Source: Burkholderiaceae bacterium
Lineage (GTDB): Bacteria > Pseudomonadota > Gammaproteobacteria > Burkholderiales > Burkholderiaceae_D
Assembly: GCA_018261755.1 (NCBI GenBank)
Contig: JAGTRJ010000006.1
Location: forward strand, 1 to 64,000
Direction: 5' to 3'
Length of the DNA: 64,000 bases
Translations under genes and position numbers: made by a program
Part shown: positions 1 through 8,060 of the stretch, in pieces
Layout: the number at the start of each line of letters is the position of its first letter
How positions within the stretch are numbered: the stretch's first letter is position 1
Notes under the pieces: generated by a model
What the model was told of the DNA's origin: nothing
What the model saw: only the letters and a program-made list of their open reading frames with translations
Databases searched by the model: none

Positions 1-1
1 T

Positions 2-484
2 TTCTGCGCGCTGATCATCGGCCCGGAACCGGTGCCGATGAGCGAATTCCTGCCCTACATCTTCGGCAGCGGCACGCCGAACTTCGAATCCGAAGCGCAG
101 GCGCAAGAAGTCGTGGCCATCCTGTCCGAACATTGGAAATACATCGCTGACAAATTCCACGAAGGTTCGTCCTACTATCCATTCCTGTATGCCGACCAGG
201 ATGACAAGCTGTCCGGCAACGACTGGGCCGATGCGTTCATGCTGGGGGTACAATTGCGGCGCGAAGCATGGCAGGAACTGCTCGATGACCAGAGCGATCT
301 GGCGCTGCTGAAACCGGTGGTGATGCTGCGCGAAGAGCTTGCCGACGTAATCGCCGGCAAGGGCCAGACCATCCCTGGCGATGTGCGCGAAGAACTGTTC
401 TCGCAACTGATTGGCAACCTGCAGCACATCTACAACCGCCATTACGGCGCGGCGGAGGAAGAGGCGGAACAACCCGCGCAGTAA
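2..484 (+). CDS. UPF0149 (YecA/YgfB) family protein, 5'-truncated by window edge
   Basis: The reading frame is open from base 2 and the gene clearly begins upstream of the window, so only about 160 C-terminal residues are visible. The pattern resembles the UPF0149/YecA family: an IGPEPVP segment followed by a helical region with conserved Trp/Asp residues (GNDWADAFMLGV). This family has no well-established biochemical activity. No SEC-C zinc-binding tail is visible; the end is acidic (EEEAEQPAQ). A GTG at base 32 could serve as a start, but the upstream residues still look family-like, so I treat it as internal. A hairpin terminator follows closely. Family assignment is fairly confident; function is unknown. 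Confidence 0.7.
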   Translation, partial: FCALIIGPEPVPMSEFLPYIFGSGTPNFESEAQAQEVVAILSEHWKYIADKFHEGSSYYPFLYADQDDKLSGNDWADAFMLGVQLRREAWQELLDDQSDLALLKPVVMLREELADVIAGKGQTIPGDVREELFSQLIGNLQHIYNRHYGAAEEEAEQPAQ

Positions 485-502
485 ACACCTTGCATGCAAC
501 GA

Positions 503-529
503 ACAGAGGGGCCGCGACCCCTCTGTTTC
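503..529 (+). terminator. Rho-independent-like terminator after the UPF0149 gene
   Basis: Perfect 9-bp stem ACAGAGGGG / CCCCTCTGT around a 6-base loop, followed by a short T run. It lies 19 bases after the stop codon. Confidence 0.6.
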
Positions 530-625
530 ATTTCCGGCATTACCATTTTTCATTCCCATCTGCATCTGCCTCTGTGACCGAAACCATGTTCCCTCGGGCA
601 TCGGTCATTATTTTTTGTCACAATG

Positions 626-655
626 TTGTCATTCGATCAATTGAAAATATATAAT
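626..655 (+). promoter_or_regulatory. Sigma-70-type promoter for the cystatin-like gene
   Basis: TTGTCA (626-631) and a consensus TATAAT (650-655) are separated by 18 bases, about 100 bases upstream of the small gene at 755. The surrounding stretch is unusually AT-rich for this backbone. Confidence 0.5.
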
Positions 656-754
656 TAGTTGTTTGTAGGCAATTTGCGCCTCGCAAACAACCTGCTTGCC
701 GGAATCTCAACGGCAAATCTAGAAGTTCTAACCACAACAATCCAGGAGAACAAC

Positions 755-1027
755 ATGGTAGGAGCTTGGGAAATCATCACCAATCCGCCCTGCGCGCTGC
801 CGGAAAAAGTCGCTACCGCTTTTTCCGAAGCCACCGCAGGCATGGTTGGCGCGTCATACACGCCGGTTGCCTTTGTCGCGCAGCAACTGGTCAGCGGCAT
901 GAACTATGCGTTGATCTGCGATCAAACGCTGGTTACACGCCAGCCTGAAAAGCACGTCGTAATGATGACCATCTACGCCCCGCTGTCAGGCAAGGCGGCC
1001 ATCAGCAGCATCGAGAAACTGATCTAA
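755..1027 (+). CDS. Small cystatin-like protein (QxVxG-type motif)
   Basis: This 90-residue protein starts at the ATG that follows a good ribosome-binding site (AGGAG at 744-748). The reading frame continues upstream, but that part lacks a ribosome-binding site and protein-like character. Near the middle it has QQLVSGMNY, close to the QxVxG loop and following NY of the cystatin/stefin family of cysteine-protease inhibitors. It then has a strand-rich tail (VVMMTIYAPL). Size and motif order fit a type-1 cystatin (stefin), with no signal peptide, so it is predicted to be cytoplasmic. It has its own promoter and terminator. Cystatin-fold small proteins occur in bacteria, but inhibitory activity here is only inferred. 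Confidence 0.55.
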   Translation: MVGAWEIITNPPCALPEKVATAFSEATAGMVGASYTPVAFVAQQLVSGMNYALICDQTLVTRQPEKHVVMMTIYAPLSGKAAISSIEKLI

Positions 1028-1065
1028 TGTCAACAGGGCCGCGAATCCAGCGGCCGAATGCAGTC

Positions 1066-1093
1066 CATCCCCGCTTCGGCGGGGATGTTTTTT
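1066..1093 (+). terminator. Rho-independent terminator after the cystatin-like gene
   Basis: Perfect 9-bp GC-rich stem CATCCCCGC / GCGGGGATG with a TTCG tetraloop, followed by six T. Confidence 0.9.
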
Positions 1094-1204
1094 CGGCTAA
1101 CGCATCAGCCGGAAATCTCGAACGAAGCAGCGATTTACGGTACATTGCTGCTTTCGGCGCAATAGCCGCCTCATACGATACCTGCAACCCTGACACCAGC
1201 CACC

Positions 1205-1687
1205 ATGCCCGCCCGCCAACTGATTGAATCACTGCAACTGTCGCCGCACCCGGAAGGCGGCTGGTACCGCGAACTGTACCGTTCCGCGTCGCAAGTCGAA
1301 ACGCCACGCGGCACGCGCTCGGCCCTGACCAAGATTTACTACCTGCTGGAACCCGGCCAGTTCAGCCGCTGGCACGTGATCGAGTCGGATGAAATCTGGC
1401 ATTTCTACGCCGGCGGCACACTGGAGCTGTTCGCCTACGATCCGGCCACGCAGCAGCACGCGCGCCACCTGCTGGGCAACGCGCTCGACGGCAAAGACAG
1501 CGTGGCGGTGATCAAGGCGGGCGACTGGCAGGCGGCGCGAGTGATCGAGGGCTTCGCGCTGGTCGGCTGCAGCGTGGCGCCCGGATTCGAGTTCAGCGAG
1601 TTCCGCTTCGTCTCGGCGCTGCCGGATCACACTGCGCATTTCGATGATTCGCTGGCGCCGATGGCAGCGCTGGCGACGCTGCTGTAA
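1205..1687 (+). CDS. DUF985 cupin-family protein
   Basis: The 160-residue protein matches the cupin_5/DUF985 family: an N-terminal HPEGGWYRE motif, then KIYYLLEPGQFSRWH and SDEIWHFYAG, which form the cupin barrel with His residues able to bind a metal. Length is normal for the family. Members are single-domain cytosolic proteins of uncertain enzymatic role. The ATG start at 1205 has no strong ribosome-binding site, but the HPEGG motif near the N-terminus makes it the natural start. The gene stands alone and is followed within 20 bases by copy 1 of an interspersed repeat. Confidence 0.85.
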   Translation: MPARQLIESLQLSPHPEGGWYRELYRSASQVETPRGTRSALTKIYYLLEPGQFSRWHVIESDEIWHFYAGGTLELFAYDPATQQHARHLLGNALDGKDSVAVIKAGDWQAARVIEGFALVGCSVAPGFEFSEFRFVSALPDHTAHFDDSLAPMAALATLL

Positions 1688-1705
1688 GCCGCACTGTCAC
1701 ATTTT

Positions 1706-1829
1706 GCAGGGGTATATAGCCAAAACACTGCACTAGGCCACAGTTTTGCTGGCTGTTTTTAAATACTGGACGGAGTATATTTTTCAGCCCTACTGACCAA
1801 AATAGCATATTGGGTCAGTTATTTTAACC
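1706..1829 (+). repeat. Interspersed ~120-bp repeat, copy 1
   Basis: It begins GCAGGGGTATATAGCC and ends GGTCAGTTATTTTAACC. It shares its full length with copies at 17396-17520 and 27631-27750, and about half with an inverted copy at 23849-23903. It contains two inverted repeats (AATACT...AGTATATT and ACTGACC...GGTCAGT), the second followed by TTATTTT, as in a terminator. Confidence 0.85.
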
Positions 1830-1956
1830 AGCATGGCAGGATGGCAACCGCGTGCGCCCAGCACAGCCGCACGCACACGGCCGAATCAAGCGGCAGAATC
1901 CGGCCGCTGAATTCCTCCACCCGATTTGCCATCGAATTTTGCCATCGAATGAAAAG

Positions 1957-1999
1957 AAAAATCCCCGCGTCAGGTTATTACACCCTAGCGGGGATTTTT
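1957..1999 (-). terminator. Bidirectional terminator downstream of the GltD-like gene
   Basis: Perfect inverted repeat AAAAATCCCCGC / GCGGGGATTTTT separated by 19 bases. It lies 36 bases beyond the stop codon of the minus-strand oxidoreductase and carries a T run in either direction. Confidence 0.85.
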
Positions 2000-2034
2000 C
2001 ATTCGGCTGAGGCCGTTTCAGCCACGCGGCGCGC

Positions 2035-4122
2035 TCACGCTTTTTCGTACATCGCCTGAATCAGGCTGCTGGTCTGCGCCCGCGCGCACGCCGGGCAGAC
2101 CGAAGGCGCAGACGGATCGTGCCCGAGCCGTTGGTTCGCCATTGCCTGCTGCATCGCGCTGACGGTCGGTTCGCCGCAGACCGCGCATGCCAGCAGCGGC
2201 TGGCGGCGTACTTCGGTGCCGGTGATGGTGGTGACACGGTCGTTGCCGATGGTTTCGACCGTAATCGCGCCAGTCGGGCACACTGCCGCGCATGCGCCGC
2301 AGCCGATGCAGGTCGTCGCCGGCCGCAGGAAGCTTTCGAACGCCAGCCGGCCCTTGCCGGCATCGACCATCTTGAGCGCGTTCGCGCCCACTTCGGCGCA
2401 CACCAGTTCGCACAGGCCGCAGCCGATGCACTGGTCGCAGCGCAGGCAGCGCTCCGCTTCGAGCTTGGCCGTGTTCGTATCGAAATCGATCCAGACCGAA
2501 TCAAACGACGTGCGGCGCGCGATTGGATCGGTTTCCGGGATGTGCGGCCGGTGCGTGTCGGTACGGTGCGCCGCATTGCTGACAATCGGCGGCACGAAAT
2601 CGCGCCGCTGCGGTTTCAGCGATTCGAGATCCATCGCGCTGCCGGTCAGGTACGAATGGATGGATTCCGCCGCGCGCTTGCCCGAACCGATGGCCGCCAC
2701 CACCGTGCTGCCGCCGTGCTGCACGTCGCCGCCGGAAAACACGCCCGGGATCGCGGTCATCAGCGTGACCGGATCGGCCATGATGTTGCCCCACTTGAGT
2801 TCAAGCTCGACCCCGTCCAGATAATCCAGATCCGAATCCTGGCCGATGGCCGCAATCACCTGGTCGGGCTGAATCACGACCGGCTGGGTGGTGGCCGCAT
2901 CCGGCGCGCTGGAATTGCGCACGAATTCAATCTTGTTGTCCGCCATGATCTTGCTCGGCGCCCAGAATTCCTTCAGTTCGACCCCTTCGGCCAGCGCCAT
3001 CTCGACTTCATGCGGATTGGCCGGCATGACCTTGCGCGTGCGGCGATACCAGATCTCCACCTTGGTCGCACCCTGGCGGAAAGCAGTCATCGACGCATCA
3101 ATCGCGGTATTGCCGCCGCCGATCACAATCACATGCGGGCCAACGCGCGGATTTTTGCCTTCGCGCACCTGACTCAGGAAATCAATGCCGCCGAGCACGA
3201 ACGGCTGGTCGTCACCGGCGACCCCCATGCCCTTCGATTTCTGCAGACCGGTCGCGAGGAAAATCGCGTCGAAACCTTGCTGGCGCAAGTCCTGCAATTT
3301 GGCGATGCGGGTGTTCATGTGAAATTGCACGCCGAGCGCCTTGACCATGTCGATTTCGGCATTCAGCACCGGATTCGGCAGCCGGTATTCAGGAATGCCG
3401 TAGCGCATGATGCCGCCCGGATGCTCGCGCTCGTCGAAAATCTCGACCCGATGACCCTTCTGCGCCAGATAGTAGGCTGCGGTCAGGCCGCCGGGGCCGG
3501 CGCCGACGATTGCCACCCGTTTGCCCGAGGCCGCATCGCACTCCGGCAACGGATAGCTGCCGGCGCAACGTGCGGCGACCGATTTCATCGGCTTGATCAA
3601 TACCGGCGCGCTGACCGCCTTTTGCACGCAAGCATCTTCGCACGGCGCGGGGCAGACCAGCCCGCAGGAATTCGGCAGCGGCGTATCCTTTAGCAGCACA
3701 TCCAGCGATTCCTTGTATTGCCCGCGACCAACATGCGCGATCATGCTCGGAATGTCGATGTGCGCCGGGCAGGCATCCTGACACGGCACGGTGTGCGGCT
3801 GCATGCAAGTGTTCGTGCTGCATTCGTGCTGTTCGACGTGCTGGCGCCATTCATCCTGAGCTTCTTCCAGCGTCGCCGACAGGCCAAATCCGGCGGCAGG
3901 CGCCTTGGGCTTCAATTCCTCCGCCAGCGTGGCGAGTTGCTCCAGGTGCGAGGGATTACCGCGTCCGAGCTTGATTTCGGTCACAATCCGCGTCGCGGCC
4001 GCCAGTGCCGCCCGCGTGGGGTGCGGCGCATTCTCCGCTTGCCGCAACTGGCTGCGCAATGCGATCAATGTGGTATCGACGGGACAATTTTTCTGTTCGC
4101 TTGAAGTGTTTTCCGTGGCCAT
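2035..4122 (-). CDS. GltD-like FAD/NAD(P) oxidoreductase with Fe-S domains (formate dehydrogenase partner)
   Basis: The 695-residue protein resembles the small subunit of glutamate synthase and the C-terminal part of E. coli AegA/YgfT. The N-terminal region has a four-Cys Fe-S motif (STNTCMQPH, then CQDACPAHI). It is followed by an FAD-binding GAGPGGLTAAYYLAQ, an NAD(P)-binding GGGNTAID, and a C-terminal ferredoxin pair (CIGCGLCELVC, then CIGCGACAAVCPTGAI). Two more CxxC pairs near the end look like a zinc ribbon. It probably moves electrons between NAD(P)H and the two HydN-like ferredoxins encoded divergently next door, and so to FdhF. The ATG follows an AGGA. Domain calls are confident; electron direction and partner are inferred. 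Confidence 0.85.
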   Translation of the reverse strand: MATENTSSEQKNCPVDTTLIALRSQLRQAENAPHPTRAALAAATRIVTEIKLGRGNPSHLEQLATLAEELKPKAPAAGFGLSATLEEAQDEWRQHVEQHECSTNTCMQPHTVPCQDACPAHIDIPSMIAHVGRGQYKESLDVLLKDTPLPNSCGLVCPAPCEDACVQKAVSAPVLIKPMKSVAARCAGSYPLPECDAASGKRVAIVGAGPGGLTAAYYLAQKGHRVEIFDEREHPGGIMRYGIPEYRLPNPVLNAEIDMVKALGVQFHMNTRIAKLQDLRQQGFDAIFLATGLQKSKGMGVAGDDQPFVLGGIDFLSQVREGKNPRVGPHVIVIGGGNTAIDASMTAFRQGATKVEIWYRRTRKVMPANPHEVEMALAEGVELKEFWAPSKIMADNKIEFVRNSSAPDAATTQPVVIQPDQVIAAIGQDSDLDYLDGVELELKWGNIMADPVTLMTAIPGVFSGGDVQHGGSTVVAAIGSGKRAAESIHSYLTGSAMDLESLKPQRRDFVPPIVSNAAHRTDTHRPHIPETDPIARRTSFDSVWIDFDTNTAKLEAERCLRCDQCIGCGLCELVCAEVGANALKMVDAGKGRLAFESFLRPATTCIGCGACAAVCPTGAITVETIGNDRVTTITGTEVRRQPLLACAVCGEPTVSAMQQAMANQRLGHDPSAPSVCPACARAQTSSLIQAMYEKA

Positions 4123-4248
4123 GCAAGTCCTGGTTTTTTCGATAATAAGTTACGGCAACAGGCTGTTCCGAGTATGCGCCACCGCCCAAGCCTATCCATG
4201 CAGCCGCTTGCAAGTATATTGGCAGGCGCATACATATTTTTGAGAAGC

Positions 4249-4271
4249 GCGATATCTGGATATAATATCGC
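4249..4271. promoter_or_regulatory. Inverted repeat in the GltD-like / hydN divergent region (possible ModE-type operator)
   Basis: GCGATAT-N9-ATATCGC, a perfect 7-bp inverted repeat in the 242-base divergent spacer. Its TA-rich core flanked by CG ends resembles ModE operators of E. coli, and a modE gene lies at 11027. The assignment is by resemblance only. Confidence 0.35.
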
Positions 4272-4364
4272 CTTTACCCTGAAAAAACGGGAGCATAACA
4301 TGATGATGCTTCTGTAAAAATAAGTAGGGCAACACATATTTAAGTACGATCGAGGAGGTGCACG

Positions 4365-4907
4365 ATGAATCGTTTTGTGATTGCAGAACCCAGTAAATGC
4401 ATAGGCTGCCGCACCTGTGAGGTGGCTTGCACGCTGGCGCACCCTTCCGTTAACGGCTCGGCAGAAGCACTGACACCCGCGAATTTCAGGCCGCGCCTGA
4501 AACTGGTGAGAAACATGAAAATCACGGCCCCGGTGCAGTGCCGCCAGTGTGAAAACGCGCCGTGCGTGAATTCCTGCCCGACGCAGGCGCTGGTTTACCG
4601 CGCCGGCACGGTGCAACTGCTGGAAGAGCGCTGCATTGGCTGCCAGACCTGCGTGGTTGCCTGCCCGTTCGGCGCCATGGACATGGTATCGGTGCCGGTC
4701 AAGCAGGTTAGCGGACCGAGTGCGGTGCGTTCAACCGTGTCGCGCGCGCACAAATGCGATCTGTGCCTGGACCGCAGCGGTGGCCCGGCCTGCATTCAGG
4801 TTTGCCCGACCAATGCGCTGTACCTGGTCGATCCCGACAATCTGGAGGCGAAGAGCGCCCAGCGTCGCGAACAGGCCCTGCTCAGCATGATCGAAGCCTC
4901 GAGCTAA
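4365..4907 (+). CDS. HydN-like four-cluster 4Fe-4S ferredoxin (first copy)
   Basis: This 180-residue protein has four ferredoxin-type Cys clusters in the HydN/HycB arrangement: CIGCRTCEVAC near residue 14, CRQCENAPCVNSCP, CIGCQTCVVACPFGAM and CDLCLDRSGGPACIQVCP. Such proteins carry electrons from FdhF-type formate dehydrogenases to a partner. An excellent ribosome-binding site (GAGGAGGTG) precedes the ATG. It is a close paralogue of the next gene (5256-5789), with the same first 15 residues or so, which suggests a tandem duplication. It faces away from the GltD-like gene, and these together with fdhF form one functional cluster. Acts in the cytoplasm. Confidence 0.9.
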   Translation: MNRFVIAEPSKCIGCRTCEVACTLAHPSVNGSAEALTPANFRPRLKLVRNMKITAPVQCRQCENAPCVNSCPTQALVYRAGTVQLLEERCIGCQTCVVACPFGAMDMVSVPVKQVSGPSAVRSTVSRAHKCDLCLDRSGGPACIQVCPTNALYLVDPDNLEAKSAQRREQALLSMIEASS

Positions 4908-4913
4908 TCCCCC

Positions 4914-4931
4914 TCTCCCGCTCGCGGGAGA
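4914..4931 (+). terminator. Small hairpin after the first hydN-like gene
   Basis: TCTCCCG / CGGGAGA stem with a CTCG loop just after the stop codon. There is no T run, so it may be an attenuator or RNA-stabilising hairpin rather than a true terminator. The remaining 320 bases before the next gene hold no ORF I would call. Confidence 0.4.
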
Positions 4932-5255
4932 ACTGCCGGAGCCTCACGCTCCCTTCTTTGCCTTGCCCCCGTCATGGGGGCATTGTCTTTTTTGCGCCCC
5001 ATTTTTTCCTCGCCCTGCCATCCGGATTCTGCAGGAATTGCCGCGCGATTCCCGCAAGAAATGCATTTACATCAAAACAATCAACTGATTGCATATAAAC
5101 AGGTGCAGGAATGCATATTTTGTAATGCGAAAATCTGGGTAATAATGAATCGTTTCACTATAAGTCTGCCGGAGTTTCGCGTGGTATTGCCGTCCTGTTA
5201 TCAACAGGCAATGCCTTGCATATTATCGTGTTTACAAGTCCAACCAAGGAGAACC

Positions 5256-5789
5256 ATGATGAACCGGTTTGTGATTGCTGAACCCAGCAAATGCATAGGC
5301 TGTCGCACTTGCGAAGTGGCCTGCGCACTTGCACATCCAATCGGCACCGGCACGGCAGAAGCACTATCACCCGCAAATTTCAGGCCGCGCCTGAAAGTCA
5401 TGCGGGTGCAGAAAGTAACTGTTCCGGTGCAATGTCGCCAGTGCGAAAACGCCCCGTGCGTGAACGCATGCCCAACCGCCGCGCTGGTCTACCAGGCAGG
5501 CACGGTGCAACTGCAGGAAGAACGCTGCATCGGCTGCCAGACCTGCGTGGTTGCCTGCCCGTTCGGTGCGATGGAAATGGTCGAAAAACCCGTGCAATCA
5601 ACCCCGCTCGGCGTGCTGCCGACGCGCAAGGTAGTTTCGCAGGCGCATAAGTGCGACCTGTGCATCGACCGTGATGGCGGACCCGCGTGCATTCCGGTTT
5701 GCCCGACCAAGGCCATCCATCTGATGGGGCCGGCCGCGATGGAAGACATGTCACGCACCCGGCGTGAACGCTCGGTCGTGGAATTCTGA
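5256..5789 (+). CDS. HydN-like four-cluster 4Fe-4S ferredoxin (second copy)
   Basis: The 177-residue paralogue of the preceding protein has the same four Cys clusters and the same N-terminus (NRFVIAEPSKCIGCRTCEVAC). It starts at the first of two adjacent ATG codons after AAGGAG; an upstream in-frame extension is rejected because it lacks ferredoxin character. It lies 49 bases before fdhF and is very likely co-transcribed with it, so it is the more direct electron acceptor of the enzyme. It differs from copy 1 mainly in the linker before the fourth cluster and in the C-terminus. Whether the copies serve different partners cannot be told from sequence. Confidence 0.9.
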   Translation: MMNRFVIAEPSKCIGCRTCEVACALAHPIGTGTAEALSPANFRPRLKVMRVQKVTVPVQCRQCENAPCVNACPTAALVYQAGTVQLQEERCIGCQTCVVACPFGAMEMVEKPVQSTPLGVLPTRKVVSQAHKCDLCIDRDGGPACIPVCPTKAIHLMGPAAMEDMSRTRRERSVVEF

Positions 5790-5838
5790 CCTTCGCCTCA
5801 AGGCACAGGAACAAAGTTACTCAAGAAAGGGATTAAAA

Positions 5839-7989
5839 ATGGAAAAGGTAATCACCGTTTGCCCGTACTGCGGTACGGGCTGCAAGATCAATTTCCTGGT
5901 AGACAACGGCAAGATCGTCGGCGCCGAAGGCGCGAATGGTGTCACCAACGAGGGCGAACTCTGTCTGAAAGGCTACTACGGCTGGGACTTTTTGAATGAC
6001 ACCAAGCTCTTGACGCCACGTCTGCGCTTTCCGATGATCCGCCGCCAGCGCGGTGGCCAGTTCGAGCGCGTGACCTGGGACGAAGCCATCAGCTATTCGG
6101 CCAAGCGCCTGACCGAAATCAAGAACAAATACGGCGCGGAAGCGATCATGACCACCGGTTCGTCGCGCGGCACCGGCAATGAATCGAATTTCGTGGCGCA
6201 GAAATTCACGCGCGCGGTGCTCGGCACCAACAACATCGACTGCTGCGCCCGCGTCTGCCACGGCCCGTCGGTTGCCGGTCTGGACGTCACGCTCGGCAAC
6301 GGCGCGATGAGCAACTCGATTCCGGAAATCGAGGATACCAAGTGCATCCTGATCTTTGGTTACAACCCGGCCGATTCGCATCCGGTGGTGGCGCGCCGCA
6401 TCGTCAAGGCCAAGCAGAAGGGGGCTAAGATCATCGTCTGCGACCCGCGCTTCATCGAATCAGCGCGTCTGGCCGACTTGTATCTGCCGTTGAAGAACGG
6501 TTCAAACATGGCGCTAGTTAATGCGTTCGCCAACGTGCTCCTGAATGAAAACCTGTACGACAAGAACTACGTCGCCAATTATTCGGAAGGATTCGACGAA
6601 TACAAGAAAACCGTGGCCAAGTACACGCCGGAATACGTGGCTGAAATAACGGGGCTGGAGCCGAAGCAGATCCGCGAAGCGATGCGCATGTACGCCGGCG
6701 CGGAAACCGCGACCATCCTGTGGGGCATGGGCGTCACGCAATGGGGGCAGGCGGTCGACGTGGTCAAGGGCCTGTCGAGCCTGGCCACCATCACCGGCAA
6801 CCTGGGCAAGCCGAACGTCGGCGTCGGCCCTGTGCGCGGCCAGAACAACGTGCAGGGTGCGTGCGACATGGGTGCGTTGCCGGGCACGCTGCCTGGCTAC
6901 CAGAAGATCAACGATCAGCCGACGCTGGACAAATTCGCCAAGGCCTGGGGTATCCAGAAGATGCCGAGCAAGAAGGGCTACAGCCTGACCGAACTGCCGC
7001 ACTTGGTGCATGAAGGCAAGATCAAGGCGCACTATGTGTTCGGCGAAGATCCGCTGCAGACCGAACCGGATCTGGGCACGATGCGCCAGGCGTTCAAGGA
7101 ACTGGAATTCATCATCGTGCAGGATATCTTCATGACCAAGACCGCGATGGAAGCCGACGTGATTCTACCGGCAACGTCGTGGGGCGAGCATGACAACGTA
7201 TTCTCGGCCGCTGATCGCACCTTCCAGCGCTGCTACAAGGCGATCGATCCGCCGGCCGATTACGACGTCAAGCACGACTGGGAAATCCACAGCCTGATGG
7301 CGACCGCGATGGGCTACCCGATGAAGTACAACAACACCAAGGAAATCTGGGACGAGCTGCGCGAGCTGTGTCCGCTGTACTACGGCGCAACCTTCGAGAA
7401 AATGGAAGGTTTGGGTTATGTCGCCTGGCCATCCCTGACGCTCGACGATCCGGGCAAGCCCTGGCTGTATGAAGGTAACAAGTTCGATACGCCATCCGGC
7501 AAAGCGCTGCTGTTCGCGACCGAATGGCGCGAACCGCTGGAGAAGGTCGACAACGAATATCCGATCGTGTTGTCGACCGTGCGCGAAGTCGGCCACTACT
7601 CGTGCCGTTCGATGACCGGCAACTGCGCGGCGCTGCAAACCCTGGCCGACGAGCCTGGGTTCGTGCAAATCCATCCCGGCGACGCCAAAAAGCTCGGTAT
7701 CAAGGATCAGCAACTAGTCTATGTATCGTCGCGCCGCGGCAAGGTCATCACACGCGCCAACGTGAACGACCGCGTCAACGAAGGCGCAGTCTATATGACC
7801 TACCAGTGGTGGATCGGCGCCTGCAACGAGCTGACCGCCGAACATTTCGACCCGATTTCACTGACGCCGGAATACAAGTACTCCGCCGTCAAGGTCGAAA
7901 AGATCGACGATCAGAAATGGGCCGAACAGCATGTGCATCAGATGTATAACGACATGAAGTCGAGCATGCGCGCCGCCGCCATGGCGTAA
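5839..7989 (+). CDS. fdhF: FdhF-type formate dehydrogenase, molybdopterin subunit, Cys variant
   Basis: The 716-residue protein is nearly collinear with E. coli FdhF (formate dehydrogenase H). Cys8, Cys11, Cys15 and Cys42 bind the 4Fe-4S cluster (CPYCGTGC, then GELCLKG). At position 140, where E. coli has selenocysteine, the codon is TGC (ARVCHGPS), so the metal ligand is Cys, followed by the catalytic His141. The rest of the molybdopterin-binding fold is intact (GYNPADSHP, RGQNNVQGACDMGALP, STVREVGHYSCRSMTGN). The enzyme should oxidise formate to CO2, or the reverse, and pass electrons to the HydN-like proteins. The ATG at 5839 follows AAGAAAGGG. It is cytoplasmic, with no Tat signal. Confidence is high; the physiological acceptor is unknown. 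Confidence 0.93.
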   Translation: MEKVITVCPYCGTGCKINFLVDNGKIVGAEGANGVTNEGELCLKGYYGWDFLNDTKLLTPRLRFPMIRRQRGGQFERVTWDEAISYSAKRLTEIKNKYGAEAIMTTGSSRGTGNESNFVAQKFTRAVLGTNNIDCCARVCHGPSVAGLDVTLGNGAMSNSIPEIEDTKCILIFGYNPADSHPVVARRIVKAKQKGAKIIVCDPRFIESARLADLYLPLKNGSNMALVNAFANVLLNENLYDKNYVANYSEGFDEYKKTVAKYTPEYVAEITGLEPKQIREAMRMYAGAETATILWGMGVTQWGQAVDVVKGLSSLATITGNLGKPNVGVGPVRGQNNVQGACDMGALPGTLPGYQKINDQPTLDKFAKAWGIQKMPSKKGYSLTELPHLVHEGKIKAHYVFGEDPLQTEPDLGTMRQAFKELEFIIVQDIFMTKTAMEADVILPATSWGEHDNVFSAADRTFQRCYKAIDPPADYDVKHDWEIHSLMATAMGYPMKYNNTKEIWDELRELCPLYYGATFEKMEGLGYVAWPSLTLDDPGKPWLYEGNKFDTPSGKALLFATEWREPLEKVDNEYPIVLSTVREVGHYSCRSMTGNCAALQTLADEPGFVQIHPGDAKKLGIKDQQLVYVSSRRGKVITRANVNDRVNEGAVYMTYQWWIGACNELTAEHFDPISLTPEYKYSAVKVEKIDDQKWAEQHVHQMYNDMKSSMRAAAMA

Positions 7990-8026
7990 AAAAATCTGGC
8001 GGGCATGCGCACGCATGTCCGCCAGA
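7988..8026 (-). terminator. Strong hairpin between fdhF and trmO; terminator for the minus strand
   Basis: Long inverted repeat (TCTGGCGG...CCGCCAGA with an ATGCG/CGCAT inner stem), flanked on the trmO-exit side by seven T when read on the minus strand. It may also fold after fdhF, but there it lacks a T run. Confidence 0.8.
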
Positions 8027-8060
8027 CATTCAGCAGCACTCAGTAAACACTTCGCCAGTA

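Noticed and set aside
1924-1950. Tandem TTTGCCATCGAAT pair
   Set aside because: Only two short units in an intergenic region next to a terminator; too little to call a functional repeat.
2119-3693. Long plus-strand reading frame of 524 codons
   Set aside because: It is antisense to the GltD-like gene, Arg/His-rich, and has no family motif; a shadow of the GC-rich codons on the other strand.
6256-6261. Possible selenocysteine codon and SECIS in fdhF
   Set aside because: The codon at position 140 is TGC (Cys), not TGA, so no recoding is needed.
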